From contig NZ_CP108549.1 of the NCBI RefSeq assembly GCF_036010325.1, positions 4,154,001 through 4,218,000 of the forward strand: a stretch of 64,000 nucleotides of DNA, written 5' to 3'. Each line of letters begins with the position of its first letter. The stretch's first letter is position 1. The notes beneath the pieces were generated by a model. That model did no database searches. It was not told the DNA's origin and saw nothing but the letters and a program-made list of their open reading frames with translations. The stretch comes from Streptomyces sp. NBC_01210 (lineage in GTDB: Bacteria; Actinomycetota; Actinomycetes; Streptomycetales; Streptomycetaceae). The translations under genes and the position numbers were made by a program. Shown one piece after another: positions 41,664-50,548 of this stretch.

Positions 41664-42671
41664 TCACGCCGGGACGAGCAGGTCCCGGTGGTGGCGGGCG
41701 GCCACCTGCGGATGGGCCCGCAGCCAGCCCTTGAGCTCGTTGCGGCCGTACTCGGCGAAGAGCGGGTTGGCCGGGTCGGCGGTGACACCGGGCGCGTCCG
41801 CCGCGTGCGGGAAGGGCACCGGGGCGATCCGGGCGTCCAGGCGCGGGTTGTAGAAGAACGGCACGGAGTAGCGCTCGGTGGCCCCGGCCGGGCTGACCAC
41901 ACGGTGGTTGGTGGCCAGCAGATAGCCGTTGGTGGCGACTTCGAGGAGCTCGCCGAGGTTGACGACGAAGGCGCCGGGGATCGGCGGCACCTCGTGGAAG
42001 AGCCCGTCGCCGCGCTGCACCTGGAGGCCGCCTATCTCGTCCTGGTGGAGCAGCGTGAGGAAGCCGTAGTCCTTGTGGGCGCCGACGCCCTGGTCGCTGC
42101 CGTCGCCCGCGCTGCCCGGGTAGCGGACCAGCTTGAGGTGCAGATGGGGCCGGTCGGCGAAGATCTCGTCGTAGAAGTCCGGGGGCGCGCCGATGGCGGC
42201 GAGCAGCTCGTGCAGCAGCTTGTGCGCGACGCCGCTGAGCCGGTCGATCCAGCCGAGTGCGGCGGTGCGCAGGGCCGGGAGGGCGGCGGGCCACTGGTTG
42301 GGGCCTTCCAGCCACCAGTAGCCGGGCTCGCCGGGTGCGGGGATGTGCGCGGGGCGTTCGGCGCCGATGTCGAGCTGGTCGCGCCAGTCGCGGCTGCCGC
42401 CGGTGCGTTCGTCGCCGGTGCGGGTGTAGCCGCGGAAGTGGGGCGAGTTGAGGTTGGAGACGGCGAGCCGGTCCGCCTCCGGGAGGGCGAAGAAGGCCCG
42501 CATCGCGCCGGTGAGGGCGGTGGTCTCGGCCTCGCTGACACCGTGGCCGATGAGCTGGAAGAAGCCGACGTCGTGGGCGGCGCTGTGGAGCTGCGCGTGG
42601 AGCAGCGCGCGGGACTGGGGGCCTCGGTCGGCTGCGGAGAGGTCGATGACGGGAAGCTGCAAGTACGACAT
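41664..42671 (-). CDS. 2-oxoglutarate/Fe(II)-dependent oxygenase, isopenicillin N synthase-like
   Basis: 335 residues. N-domain LPVIDLSAADRGPQSRALLHAQLHSA and GFFQLIGHGVSEAE are typical of the IPNS/DIOX family. The iron facial triad is His and Asp in GAHKDYGFLTLL (HxD) and the distal His in NHRVVSP; RYS three residues on binds 2-oxoglutarate. Substrate unknown. A 24-codon leader peptide and a hairpin lie upstream on the same transcript, so expression is probably attenuated, linked to cysteine supply. No strong Shine-Dalgarno was found before the ATG. Confidence 0.88.
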   Translation of the reverse strand: MSYLQLPVIDLSAADRGPQSRALLHAQLHSAAHDVGFFQLIGHGVSEAETTALTGAMRAFFALPEADRLAVSNLNSPHFRGYTRTGDERTGGSRDWRDQLDIGAERPAHIPAPGEPGYWWLEGPNQWPAALPALRTAALGWIDRLSGVAHKLLHELLAAIGAPPDFYDEIFADRPHLHLKLVRYPGSAGDGSDQGVGAHKDYGFLTLLHQDEIGGLQVQRGDGLFHEVPPIPGAFVVNLGELLEVATNGYLLATNHRVVSPAGATERYSVPFFYNPRLDARIAPVPFPHAADAPGVTADPANPLFAEYGRNELKGWLRAHPQVAARHHRDLLVPA

Positions 42672-42691
42672 GGGTACGTCCGCTGAGGTGT

Positions 42692-42724
42692 GTCCCGGCC
42701 GCCGCTCCCGGCGATGGCCGGGAC
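42692..42724 (-). promoter_or_regulatory. Hairpin between leader peptide and oxygenase gene
   Basis: GTCCCGGCC/GGCCGGGAC, 9-bp perfect stem with a 15-nt loop, 21 bases before the oxygenase ATG. Together with the leader peptide it has the layout of a transcription or translation attenuator. Confidence 0.5.
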
Positions 42725-42795
42725 GCGTACCGCCGGCGGGCCGCCTGGGTGGGGCGGAGCCGGGGTGACCGGGTGGGGTGGAGAGGGGGGCTGGG

Positions 42796-42870
42796 TCAGA
42801 CGGAGCGTCGACAGCCCATGCTCGTCACGCGGACGTAGTCCACGTGGCGGCGGCGTACAAGCAGGAGCAT
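42796..42870 (-). CDS. Putative leader peptide of the RRHVD-C family
   Basis: 24 residues: MLLLVRRRHVDYVRVTSMGC then RRSV. It fits the actinobacterial leader-peptide pattern RRHVDxxRVxS..C, usually found before sulfur-assimilation and Cys/Met-related operons, where the single Cys near the end lets ribosome stalling report cysteine shortage. A -10 TATCCT lies exactly six bases before the ATG, so the transcript is probably leaderless. The regulated gene here is the oxygenase at 41664-42671. Confidence 0.8.
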   Translation of the reverse strand: MLLLVRRRHVDYVRVTSMGCRRSV

Positions 42871-42876
42871 TGGCCC

Positions 42877-42905
42877 AGGATACTGCGGAGGGGCCGGGAT
42901 GCCAG
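42877..42905 (-). promoter_or_regulatory. Promoter of the leader-peptide transcript
   Basis: On the minus strand CTGGCA (42905-42900), 17-bp spacer, TATCCT (42882-42877). The expected start base is the A of the leader ATG at 42870. Confidence 0.55.
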
Positions 42906-42958
42906 TAGCCCGTGTCACAGCCCCGGGCCATGGTGCGGTGGGCCGCCTCTGTGAGTGA

Positions 42959-43537
42959 TCAGCCCAGCGCCTCGTCCAGCAGTGCCGCCCACTGGGCCAC
43001 CACTCTCCGACGGCGCGCGGTGTCATCCGTGAGGAGGTTCGCGAGGCCCAGGCCGCGGGCCATGTCGAGCAGGCCCTGGACCGTTTCGCGTACGCCGGGC
43101 CGTGACTCGTCCGCGTTCAGCAGCTGGACCGCGATCCGATGGGTCTCGCGGCCGACGCGCGCCTCCAGTTCCGTGACGCGCGAACGCAGTTGCTCCTCGT
43201 TGGAAGCGGCGACCCACAGCTGCAGGGCGGCCCGGAACAGCGGCCCCGTATAGAGGTCGACGAGGGCCGCGACGAGCGCCGTCCGGTCCTGTGTCGCCAG
43301 CTCCCGCAACGCCTGCGAGCGCTCCTCCGCGACGTACTCCACCGCCGCCGTGAACAGATCCTCCCTGGTCGGGAAGTGGTGCTGGGCCGCACCCCGCGAG
43401 ACCCCGGCCCGCTCGGCGACCACCGAGACGGTCGAGCCCGCCCAGCCGCGCTCGGCGAGACAGGACACCGCGGCCTCGAGCAGCCGCTGCCGGGTGGCCC
43501 GGCTGCGGTCCTGCTTGGGAGGTGTCACAACACCCAT
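42959..43537 (-). CDS. TetR/AcrR-family transcriptional regulator
   Basis: 192 residues. The N-terminal HTH reads RSRATRQRLLEAAVSCLAERGWAGSTVSVVAERAGVSRGAAQHHFPTREDLFTAAV, and the C-domain is all-helical and ligand-binding. It overlaps the end of the enoyl-CoA hydratase-like gene by 13 bp (an internal GTG at 43528 would make it 4 bp) and is the last gene of the operon that begins at 53009, so it probably represses that operon in response to a pathway acyl-CoA. The 20-bp palindrome at 53069-53088 is the likely operator. Confidence 0.9.
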   Translation of the reverse strand: MGVVTPPKQDRSRATRQRLLEAAVSCLAERGWAGSTVSVVAERAGVSRGAAQHHFPTREDLFTAAVEYVAEERSQALRELATQDRTALVAALVDLYTGPLFRAALQLWVAASNEEQLRSRVTELEARVGRETHRIAVQLLNADESRPGVRETVQGLLDMARGLGLANLLTDDTARRRRVVAQWAALLDEALG

Positions 43538-44259
43538 GCGGGGTCCCGTCGTTCGAGGAAAGCGGTCATGCCCTCGCGTGCTTCCGCCGACGCGAAGAGC
43601 GAGGCCGAGCGCTGGACCAGGTCTTCGGCGTCCCGGTCGAAGGTCTCCAGCACCCTAGCCGCGAGCAGCTGTTTTGATGCGGCCAGGCCCTGCGGGGAGG
43701 CTCGGCGCAGCCCGTCCAGCACGGGGCCGAGCGCGACGTCCACATCGTCGGCGGTGAGCGTGATCAGTCCGATGCGGGCCGCTTCCGCCGCGTCGAAGCG
43801 TTCGCCGGTGAGGTAGTAGCGCTCGGCCGCGCGCGGGTCCAGGCGCGGCAGCAGCGGCAGCGAGATCACGGCGGGGGCGACCCCGATGCGTACCTCCGTG
43901 AAGGCGAAGTCCGCGGCGCTCGTGGCGGCGGCGATGTCGCAGGCGCCGAGCAGACCGAGGCCGCCGGCCCGTACATGGCCGGTGACACGGGCCACCACGG
44001 GCTTCGGCAGCGTGACGATCTGCCGCAGCAGACCGACGAAGGTGTACGGATTGGGCGGGGCCTTCAGATCGGCGCCCGCGCTGAACGTGGAACCGGTGTG
44101 GGTGAGGACGACGGCCCGTACGGTCTCGTCCTTGCCGCAGTCGGTCAGTGCCTGCGCCAGCTCGCCGACGAGCCGCGCCGACAGGGCGTTGCGGTTCTCC
44201 GGCGAATCCAGCGTCAGGGTGGTGATGCCGCGCTCGTGGGCGGTGGCGACCAGCGTCAC
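43525..44259 (-). CDS. Enoyl-CoA hydratase/isomerase-family protein
   Basis: 244 residues. Crotonase-fold marks: SPENRNALSARLVGEL, STFSAGADLK (oxyanion hole and CoA), RAGGLGLLGACDIAAAT, FAFTEVRIGVAPAVISL. Of the two catalytic glutamates of mitochondrial hydratase, the second (FTE) is present, while the first is replaced in GGLGLLG. It may therefore be an isomerase, hydrolase or lyase instead of a simple hydratase. Its GTG/ATG overlaps the CoA-ligase stop by 4 bp. Confidence 0.85.
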   Translation of the reverse strand: MTLVATAHERGITTLTLDSPENRNALSARLVGELAQALTDCGKDETVRAVVLTHTGSTFSAGADLKAPPNPYTFVGLLRQIVTLPKPVVARVTGHVRAGGLGLLGACDIAAATSAADFAFTEVRIGVAPAVISLPLLPRLDPRAAERYYLTGERFDAAEAARIGLITLTADDVDVALGPVLDGLRRASPQGLAASKQLLAARVLETFDRDAEDLVQRSASLFASAEAREGMTAFLERRDPAWVL

Positions 44260-45839
44260 GTGTTTTCCCTCTCCCGGTCCCTCAGTTCACGCCTGAGGAT
44301 CTTTCCCGAGGCGGCGCGCGGCACGCCGCCGATGAACTCGACGCGGCGGACCTTCTTGTACGGCGCCACGCGTTCGGCGACGTAGGCGAGGACGTCGTCC
44401 TCGGTGAGGTCCTCCGCGGCCCGCTGCCGTACGACGTACGCCTTCGGGATCTCGTTCCCGTCCGCGTCGTACACCCCTATCACCGCCGCGTCCGCTATGC
44501 CTTCGTGGGTGAGCAGCAGCGCCTCCAGCTCGGCGGGTGCGACCTGGAAGCCCTTGTACTTGATGAGTTCCTTGACCCGGTCGACGACGAAGAGCCAGCC
44601 GTCGGCGTCGACGCGCCCGATGTCACCGGTGTGTACCCAGCCGTCGGCGTCGATCATGTCGGCGGTGGCGTCGGGGCGGCCCAGGTAGCCCTTCATCACC
44701 TGCGGCCCGCGGATCGCGACCTCGCCCTCCTCGCCGACGCCGACGTCCTTGCCGGGGTCGGCGAGGGAGAGGATCCGCATCTCGGTGTTGGGCAGGAGCT
44801 GTCCCACGGCCCCGGGCGGCGGGGCCGCCGCGGCCAGCGGCACAACGTGTGTGCCGGGTGAGAGCTCGGTCATGCCGTACGCCTGCAGGACCGGCGGCAG
44901 TCCCAGCCGGGTTGAGCAGACCTGTGCCAGCCGGGCGTCGAGCGGGGCCGCGGCGCTGACGATGTACTCGAGCGACGACAGGTCGTACTGCGCGACGGCC
45001 GGGTCCTTGGCGAGGGCGAGGACGATCGGCGGGGCGACGTACAGGCCGTTGATGCGGTGCTTCTCGATCGCCGCGAGGAAGGTGTCGAGCTCGAAGCGGG
45101 GCAGTACGACGACGGTGGCGCCGTGGCTGAGCGGGGCGTTCATCAGGGCGGTGAGGCCGTAGATGTGGAAGAAGGGCAGCACGGCGAGGATCCGGTCGCC
45201 GGGGCCCATCGGGATCAACGGCTGGAGCTGCGCGAGGTTGGTCGCGATGGAGCGGTGGGTGAGCATGACGCCCTTGGGGACGCCGGTGGTGCCGGAGGAG
45301 TACGGCAGGGCCGCGACGTCCTCGGACGGGTCGATGGCGACGTCCGGCTCGGGTGCGGTCGAGCCGAGCATGTCGAGGATGCTCACATGCCCGTCGGAGC
45401 GGTCGCAGACGAAGATCTCCTCGATGCCGGCGACGAGTTCGGCGGCCCGGCGGGCGATCTCGAGGAACGGTGAGACGGTGACGATCCAGCGGGCGGAGGA
45501 GTCGCGGAGCTGTTTGGCGAACTCCTCCGCCGTGGCGAGCGGATGGACGGTGGTGACGGAGGCACCGGCGCGCGTGGCCCCGTAGAAGACGGCGGGGTAC
45601 GCGACGGTGTTGGGGCTGTGCAGGGCGAGGACATCGCCCTTGCGCAGACCCGCGTCGGCGAGCGAGGCGGCGATCCGGCGGTGGAAGGTGTCGAGCTGGG
45701 CGTACGTGAGGGTGGTGCCGTTCACGCCGTCGACCAGGGCGATCGTGTCGCCGTACTCGGCGGTGGCCCGGCCGAGCACCACGTCGTGGATCGGCTCGGC
45801 GACGGCGGGAACGTCTACGTACTCGCTGTGGAACACCAT
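44256..45839 (-). CDS. Cinnamate/4-coumarate-type CoA ligase
   Basis: 527 residues. ANL motifs: PYSSGTTGVPKGVMLTHRS (A3), QAYGMTELSP (A5), GWVHTGDIGRVD (A7), VVDRVKELIKYKGFQVAPAELE (A8) and ASGKILRREL (A10 Lys). Sequence and context match SCO4383, reported as a bacterial cinnamate/4-coumarate:CoA ligase. In this operon it sits with an acyl-CoA dehydrogenase, a biotin carboxylase and AtuA, so its physiological acid may be a branched or aromatic carboxylic acid. It overlaps the hydratase-like gene by 4 bp; 41 bp separate it from the dehydrogenase upstream. Confidence 0.9.
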   Translation of the reverse strand: MVFHSEYVDVPAVAEPIHDVVLGRATAEYGDTIALVDGVNGTTLTYAQLDTFHRRIAASLADAGLRKGDVLALHSPNTVAYPAVFYGATRAGASVTTVHPLATAEEFAKQLRDSSARWIVTVSPFLEIARRAAELVAGIEEIFVCDRSDGHVSILDMLGSTAPEPDVAIDPSEDVAALPYSSGTTGVPKGVMLTHRSIATNLAQLQPLIPMGPGDRILAVLPFFHIYGLTALMNAPLSHGATVVVLPRFELDTFLAAIEKHRINGLYVAPPIVLALAKDPAVAQYDLSSLEYIVSAAAPLDARLAQVCSTRLGLPPVLQAYGMTELSPGTHVVPLAAAAPPPGAVGQLLPNTEMRILSLADPGKDVGVGEEGEVAIRGPQVMKGYLGRPDATADMIDADGWVHTGDIGRVDADGWLFVVDRVKELIKYKGFQVAPAELEALLLTHEGIADAAVIGVYDADGNEIPKAYVVRQRAAEDLTEDDVLAYVAERVAPYKKVRRVEFIGGVPRAASGKILRRELRDRERENT

Positions 45840-45880
45840 TGCGGCCCCCTCGGCTCTGTGGACGGCCAGAATCCCCCGTC

Positions 45881-47008
45881 TCAGTACGACTTGGGGAGAC
45901 CCAGGGACTGGTGGGATACGTAGTTGAGAATCATCTCGCGGCTGACCGGGGCGATCCGGGCGACGCGGGCGGCGGTGATCAGGGATGCGAGGCCGTACTC
46001 GCGGGTGAGGCCGTTGCCGCCGAGGGTGTGCACGGCCTGGTCGACGGCCTTGACGCAGGCTTCGCCGGCGGCGTACTTGGCCATGTTGGCTGCCTCACCG
46101 GCGCCGATGTCGTCGCCGGCGTCGTAGAGGGCGGCGGCCTTCTGCATCATCAGGCGGGCGAGTTCGAGCTCGATGTGGGCCTGGGCGAGGGGATGGGCGA
46201 TGGCCTGGTGGCCGCCGATGGGCTGCTTCCAGACCTGGCGGGTCTTCGCGTAGTCGATGGCTTTGGTGAGTGCGTACCGGCCCATGCCGATGCCGAAGGC
46301 GGCGGTCATGATGCGCTCGGGGTTGAGCCCGGCGAAGAGCTGGAGGAGCCCGGCGTCCTCATCGCCGACCAGGGCGTTGTCGGGGAGGTGGACCTCGTCC
46401 AGTACGAGCTCGAACTGCTTCTCCTGGGCCTGGAGTTCCATGTCGATCTGCGAGCGCTGGAAGCCCTGGGCCTCGCGGGGGACGATGAAGAGACAGGGCT
46501 TGAGATTGCCCGTGCGCGAGTCCTCGGTACGGCCCACGATGAGGGTCGCGTCGGCGATGTCGACGCCCGAGATGAAGACCTTGCGGCCGTTGAGGATCCA
46601 GCCGTCGTCGGTCTTGCGGGCGGTGGTGGTGATCCGGTGCGAGTTCGACCCGGCGTCGGGCTCGGTGATGCCGAAGGCCATGGTGAGGCTGCCGTCGGAG
46701 AGACCGGGGAGCCAGGTGCGCTTCTGTTCGTCGGTGCCGAAGCGGGCGATGACGGTGCCGCAGATGGCGGGTGAGACGACCATCATGAGGAGCGGACAAC
46801 CGGCGGCGCCCAACTCCTCGAGAACAATGGACAGTTCCTGCATTCCACCGCCTCCGCCGCCGTGCTCCTCGGGGAGGTTCACGCCGAGGTAGCCGAGCTT
46901 GGCGGCCTCGGCCCACAGCTCCTCGCGTACGTATCCCCGGCCGTGCCGCTGCCCGAGTGCGGCAACAGCGGCGCGCAGTGCGGTGTGTTCCTGGCTCTCG
47001 ATGTTCAT
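45881..47008 (-). CDS. Acyl-CoA dehydrogenase
   Basis: 375 residues with the full fold: NLPEEHGGGGGGMQELSIVLEELGAAG, FGITEPDAGSNSHRITTTARK, GWILNGRKVFISG, YAKTRQVWKQPIGGHQAIAHPLA, and VHTLGGNGLTREYGLASLITAARVARIAPVSREMI. The last stretch is shared with isovaleryl-CoA/citronellyl-CoA dehydrogenase-like enzymes. In the operon it would form the enoyl-CoA that the biotin-dependent carboxylase then carboxylates. It overlaps the carboxylase alpha gene by 4 bp. Confidence 0.9.
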   Translation of the reverse strand: MNIESQEHTALRAAVAALGQRHGRGYVREELWAEAAKLGYLGVNLPEEHGGGGGGMQELSIVLEELGAAGCPLLMMVVSPAICGTVIARFGTDEQKRTWLPGLSDGSLTMAFGITEPDAGSNSHRITTTARKTDDGWILNGRKVFISGVDIADATLIVGRTEDSRTGNLKPCLFIVPREAQGFQRSQIDMELQAQEKQFELVLDEVHLPDNALVGDEDAGLLQLFAGLNPERIMTAAFGIGMGRYALTKAIDYAKTRQVWKQPIGGHQAIAHPLAQAHIELELARLMMQKAAALYDAGDDIGAGEAANMAKYAAGEACVKAVDQAVHTLGGNGLTREYGLASLITAARVARIAPVSREMILNYVSHQSLGLPKSY

Positions 47009-48930
47009 GACGCTGTCTCCTCCTGTGTGGCTGGCGCCACTACTTCGTTGACGACGGCGAGCAGAGCACCGACCTCGACCTGACGGCCGGGTACGGCGTG
47101 GAGCGCGGTGAGAATGCCGGAGGCGGGCGACACGATGCGGTGCTCCATCTTCATGGCCTCCAGCCAGACAAGCGGCTGCCCCTCTCTCACCCGGCTCCCT
47201 TCGGCGAGCCCGTCGCCGACCCGGACGACGGTCCCGGGCATGGGCGCGAGCAGCGAACCGGGCCGGGTCCGGTCCTGGGGGTCGGCGAACCGGGGCTGTA
47301 CGGCGAGGGAGTGGGCGCCGGTGGGGCTGTCGACGTGGACGTGCCCGTCGCCGTGATCGGTGACGTCGAAGTGCCGTACGACTCCGTCGATCTCCAGCCG
47401 TACGCGGCGGGCGTCGGCGGTGACGACGCGGACGCCGGGATCGTCGACGAGTTCGAACCCGCCGCGGGTGGGGCGGTAGCGGACCTCGTGGTCGCCGTAG
47501 ACCTTGAGCTGCGCCTGGGACGGCAGGTTCCGCCAGGCGCCGAGCCGTGCGGTGACGGTTGTGCCGGGGCGGCTCACGGCATCCGCGAGGGCGGCGGCGA
47601 CGGCCGCGTGGCGCTCTCCTTCGGCGGGCACGGTGAGTGCGTCGAGGTTGCGCTCGTAGAACCCGGTGTCGATCTGTGCGCCGATGAACTCGGGGTGCTC
47701 CAGGGACCGTACGAGCAGCTCCCGGTTGGTGACGGGCCCGTGCAGGCGCGCCCGCCGCAGGGCGTGGGCGAGCCGCCGCACGGCTTCGCCGCGGGTGGGC
47801 GCCCAGGCGATGACCTTGGCGATCATGGGGTCGTAGTGCACGCCGATGGAGTCACCGGCGGTGTATCCGGTGTCGACGCGCAGGCCGGGAGCGGCTCCGG
47901 GGACCGCCAGCTCGTGCAGCACCCCCGTCTGCGGTGTCCACCCCTTCGACGGGTCCTCCGCGTACAGCCGCGCCTCCACCGCGTGGCCGTTCGCCGGTGG
48001 CGGGGTCTTGGGCAGCGCCGAGCCTTCCGCCACGCGCAGCTGCAGCGCCACCAGGTCGAGGCCGAACACCGCCTCGGTGACCGGGTGTTCCACCTGGAGG
48101 CGGGTGTTCATCTCCAGGAAGTGCGACCGGCCCTGTGGCGAGACCAGGAACTCCACGGTTCCCGCGCCCCGGTAACCCACCGCCCGCGCCGCCTCGACCG
48201 CCGACTCGTGCAGCGTCGCGACCAGCGCGGCCGGCAGGCCCGGCGCCGGGGACTCCTCGATGACCTTCTGGTGCCGGCGCTGGAGCGAGCAGTCGCGCGT
48301 GCCCAGCGCCCACACCGTGCCGTACGCGTCCGCCAGGACCTGCACTTCCACATGGCGGCCGCGTTCGATGTACGGCTCCAGGAACACCTCGCCGTCACCG
48401 AACGCCGACGCCGCCTCCGACGCGGCTGCCTCCAACTCTCCTTCCAGAGCCGCGAGTTCGCGGACAACGCGCATGCCCCGGCCGCCACCCCCCGCCGCCG
48501 CCTTCACCAGCAGCGGCAGGTCCGCCTCCGTGACCGTCGCCGGGTCGAGCGGCGCGCCACCCATCAGCTCCTTCGCCCGCGTCTTGGACGCCATCGCCTC
48601 GATGGCGGAAGGCGGCGGGCCGATCCACACCAGCCCCGCGTCCGCCACCGCCCGTGCGAACTCCGCGTTCTCGGACAGGAAGCCGTACCCCGGGTGCACC
48701 GCGTCCGCGCCCGCCGCCAGCGCCGCCTTCACGATCAGGTCGCCGCGCAGATACGTGTCCGCGGGCGCAGCGCCCGGCAGCCGTACCGCCGCGTCCGCCT
48801 CCCGGACATGCAACGCCGACGCGTCCGCGTCCGAGTACACCGCGACCGTCGCGATCCCCAGCTCCCGGCACGTACGGAACACCCGGCACGCGATCTCGCC
48901 ACGGTTGGCGACAAGAACAGAAGAGATCAT
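47005..48930 (-). CDS. Acyl-CoA carboxylase alpha subunit (biotin carboxylase + BCCP)
   Basis: 641 residues from ATG 48930 (GAGG upstream); the frame is open further upstream but runs over the carboxyltransferase gene. Biotin carboxylase domain at about 1-445: VLVANRGEIACRVFRTCRELGI, HPGYGFLSENAEFA, ATP-grasp KAAAGGGGRGMRVV, and FLEMNTRLQVEHPVTE. A linker domain follows, and the C-terminal biotinyl domain has EAMKMEHRI (biotinyl Lys near residue 607). It works with the beta subunit encoded at 48950-50548 to carboxylate an acyl- or enoyl-CoA. Confidence 0.94.
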   Translation of the reverse strand: MISSVLVANRGEIACRVFRTCRELGIATVAVYSDADASALHVREADAAVRLPGAAPADTYLRGDLIVKAALAAGADAVHPGYGFLSENAEFARAVADAGLVWIGPPPSAIEAMASKTRAKELMGGAPLDPATVTEADLPLLVKAAAGGGGRGMRVVRELAALEGELEAAASEAASAFGDGEVFLEPYIERGRHVEVQVLADAYGTVWALGTRDCSLQRRHQKVIEESPAPGLPAALVATLHESAVEAARAVGYRGAGTVEFLVSPQGRSHFLEMNTRLQVEHPVTEAVFGLDLVALQLRVAEGSALPKTPPPANGHAVEARLYAEDPSKGWTPQTGVLHELAVPGAAPGLRVDTGYTAGDSIGVHYDPMIAKVIAWAPTRGEAVRRLAHALRRARLHGPVTNRELLVRSLEHPEFIGAQIDTGFYERNLDALTVPAEGERHAAVAAALADAVSRPGTTVTARLGAWRNLPSQAQLKVYGDHEVRYRPTRGGFELVDDPGVRVVTADARRVRLEIDGVVRHFDVTDHGDGHVHVDSPTGAHSLAVQPRFADPQDRTRPGSLLAPMPGTVVRVGDGLAEGSRVREGQPLVWLEAMKMEHRIVSPASGILTALHAVPGRQVEVGALLAVVNEVVAPATQEETAS

Positions 48931-48949
48931 CACTGCCTCACTCACTGCC

Positions 48950-50548
48950 TCACATCCGGAAGACGCCGAAGCCGCCACGCGCGCCTTCGACCGGTGCCGT
49001 GTGGATCGCGGACAGACAGAGCCCCAGCACCGTCCGCGTATCGCGCGGGTCGATGACCCCGTCGTCGTACAGCCGCCCCGAGAGGAACATCGGCAACGAC
49101 TCCGCCTCGATCTGCTGCTCCACCATCGCCCGCAGACCGGCGTCCGCCTCGTCGTCGTACGGCTGCCCCTTCGCCGCCGCCGACGCGCGGGCGACGATCG
49201 ACAGCACACCCGCCAGCTGCTGCGGCCCCATCACCGCGGACTTGGCGCTCGGCCAGGCGAAGAGGAACCGCGGGTCGTACGCCCGCCCGCACATGCCGTA
49301 GTGCCCGGCCCCGTACGACGCGCCCATCAGAACCGACAGATGCGGGACGCGCGAGTTGGACACCGCGTTGATCATCATCGCGCCGTGCTTGATGATGCCG
49401 CCCTGCTCGTACTCCTTGCCGACCATGTAGCCGGTGGTGTTGTGCAGGAAGACCAGCGGCACATCGCGCTGGTTGGCGAGCTGGATGAACTGCGCCGCCT
49501 TCTGCGACTCCGCGCTGAACAGCACGCCCTGCGCATTGGCCAGCACACCCACCGGATAGCCGTGCAGCGACGCCCACCCGGTGACCAGGCTCGGCCCGTA
49601 CAGCGGCTTGAACTCGTCGAAGTCCGAACCGTCGACGATCCGTGCGATCACCTCGCGCGGGTCGAAGGGTGTGCGCAGATCGCCGGGCACGATGCCGAGG
49701 AGCTCCTCCTCGTCGTACTTGGGCGCCGCGGCCGGACCCGGATCGGCGTGCGCCTTGCGCCAGTTGAGGCGGGCGACGACCCGCCGGGCCTGCCGCAACG
49801 CGTCCGCCTCGTCGAGGGCGAAATAGTCGGCGAGGCCTGACGTACGGGCGTGCATCTCCGCGCCGCCGAGCGATTCGTCGTCGCTCTCCTCACCCGTCGC
49901 CATCTTCACCAGCGGCGGCCCGCCGAGGAAAACCTTCGACCGCTCCTTGATCATGATGGTGTGGTCGGACATACCGGGGACGTACGCCCCGCCCGCCGTC
50001 GAGTTCCCGAAGACGACCGCGATCGTCGGAATGCCGGCCGCCGACAACCGGGTGATGTCCCTGAAGAGCGCCCCGCCCGGGATGAAGATCTCCTTCTGGG
50101 AGGGCAGATCCGCGCCGCCGGACTCGACGAGAGAGATACAGGGCAGGCGGTTGGCGTACGCGATCTCGTTGGCACGCAGGGCCTTCTTCAGCGTCCAGGG
50201 GTTGGACGCCCCGCCGCGCACCGTCGGATCGTTCGCGGTGATCAGGCACTCGACGCCCTCCACCACACCGATGCCGGTGACCATCGACGCGCCCACCGGA
50301 TAGTCGCTGCCCCAGGCGGCGAGCGGGGACAGCTCGAGGAAGGGCGTGTCGGGGTCGAGGAGCAGCTCGATGCGCTCGCGCGCCAGCAGCTTGCCGCGCC
50401 CCCGGTGCCGGGCGATGTACTTCTCGCCGCCGCCCGCGAGCGCCTTGGCGTGCTCGGCGTCCAGCTCGGCGAGCTTGCCGAGCATGGTGTCGCGGTGGGC
50501 GGCGAATTCGGGGCCCGCGGGGTCGAGGGCCGAGGCGAGCACGGTCAC
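48950..50548 (-). CDS. Acyl-CoA carboxylase beta subunit (carboxyltransferase)
   Basis: 532 residues from GTG 50548, with GGAGG just upstream. It has the two crotonase-like halves of methylcrotonyl/geranyl/propionyl-CoA carboxyltransferases: RHRGRGKLLARERIELLLDP, SLVESGGADLPSQKEIF, IAVVFGNSTAGGAYVPGMSD, then GVLANAQGVLFSAESQKAAQF, LVFLHNTTGYMVGKEYEQGG and GASYGAGHYGMCGRAYDP. The VESGGA/GASYGAGHYGM set is closest to methylcrotonyl- and geranyl-CoA carboxylases. It overlaps the AtuA stop as GTGA; the alpha gene follows 19 bp later. Confidence 0.93.
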   Translation of the reverse strand: MTVLASALDPAGPEFAAHRDTMLGKLAELDAEHAKALAGGGEKYIARHRGRGKLLARERIELLLDPDTPFLELSPLAAWGSDYPVGASMVTGIGVVEGVECLITANDPTVRGGASNPWTLKKALRANEIAYANRLPCISLVESGGADLPSQKEIFIPGGALFRDITRLSAAGIPTIAVVFGNSTAGGAYVPGMSDHTIMIKERSKVFLGGPPLVKMATGEESDDESLGGAEMHARTSGLADYFALDEADALRQARRVVARLNWRKAHADPGPAAAPKYDEEELLGIVPGDLRTPFDPREVIARIVDGSDFDEFKPLYGPSLVTGWASLHGYPVGVLANAQGVLFSAESQKAAQFIQLANQRDVPLVFLHNTTGYMVGKEYEQGGIIKHGAMMINAVSNSRVPHLSVLMGASYGAGHYGMCGRAYDPRFLFAWPSAKSAVMGPQQLAGVLSIVARASAAAKGQPYDDEADAGLRAMVEQQIEAESLPMFLSGRLYDDGVIDPRDTRTVLGLCLSAIHTAPVEGARGGFGVFRM

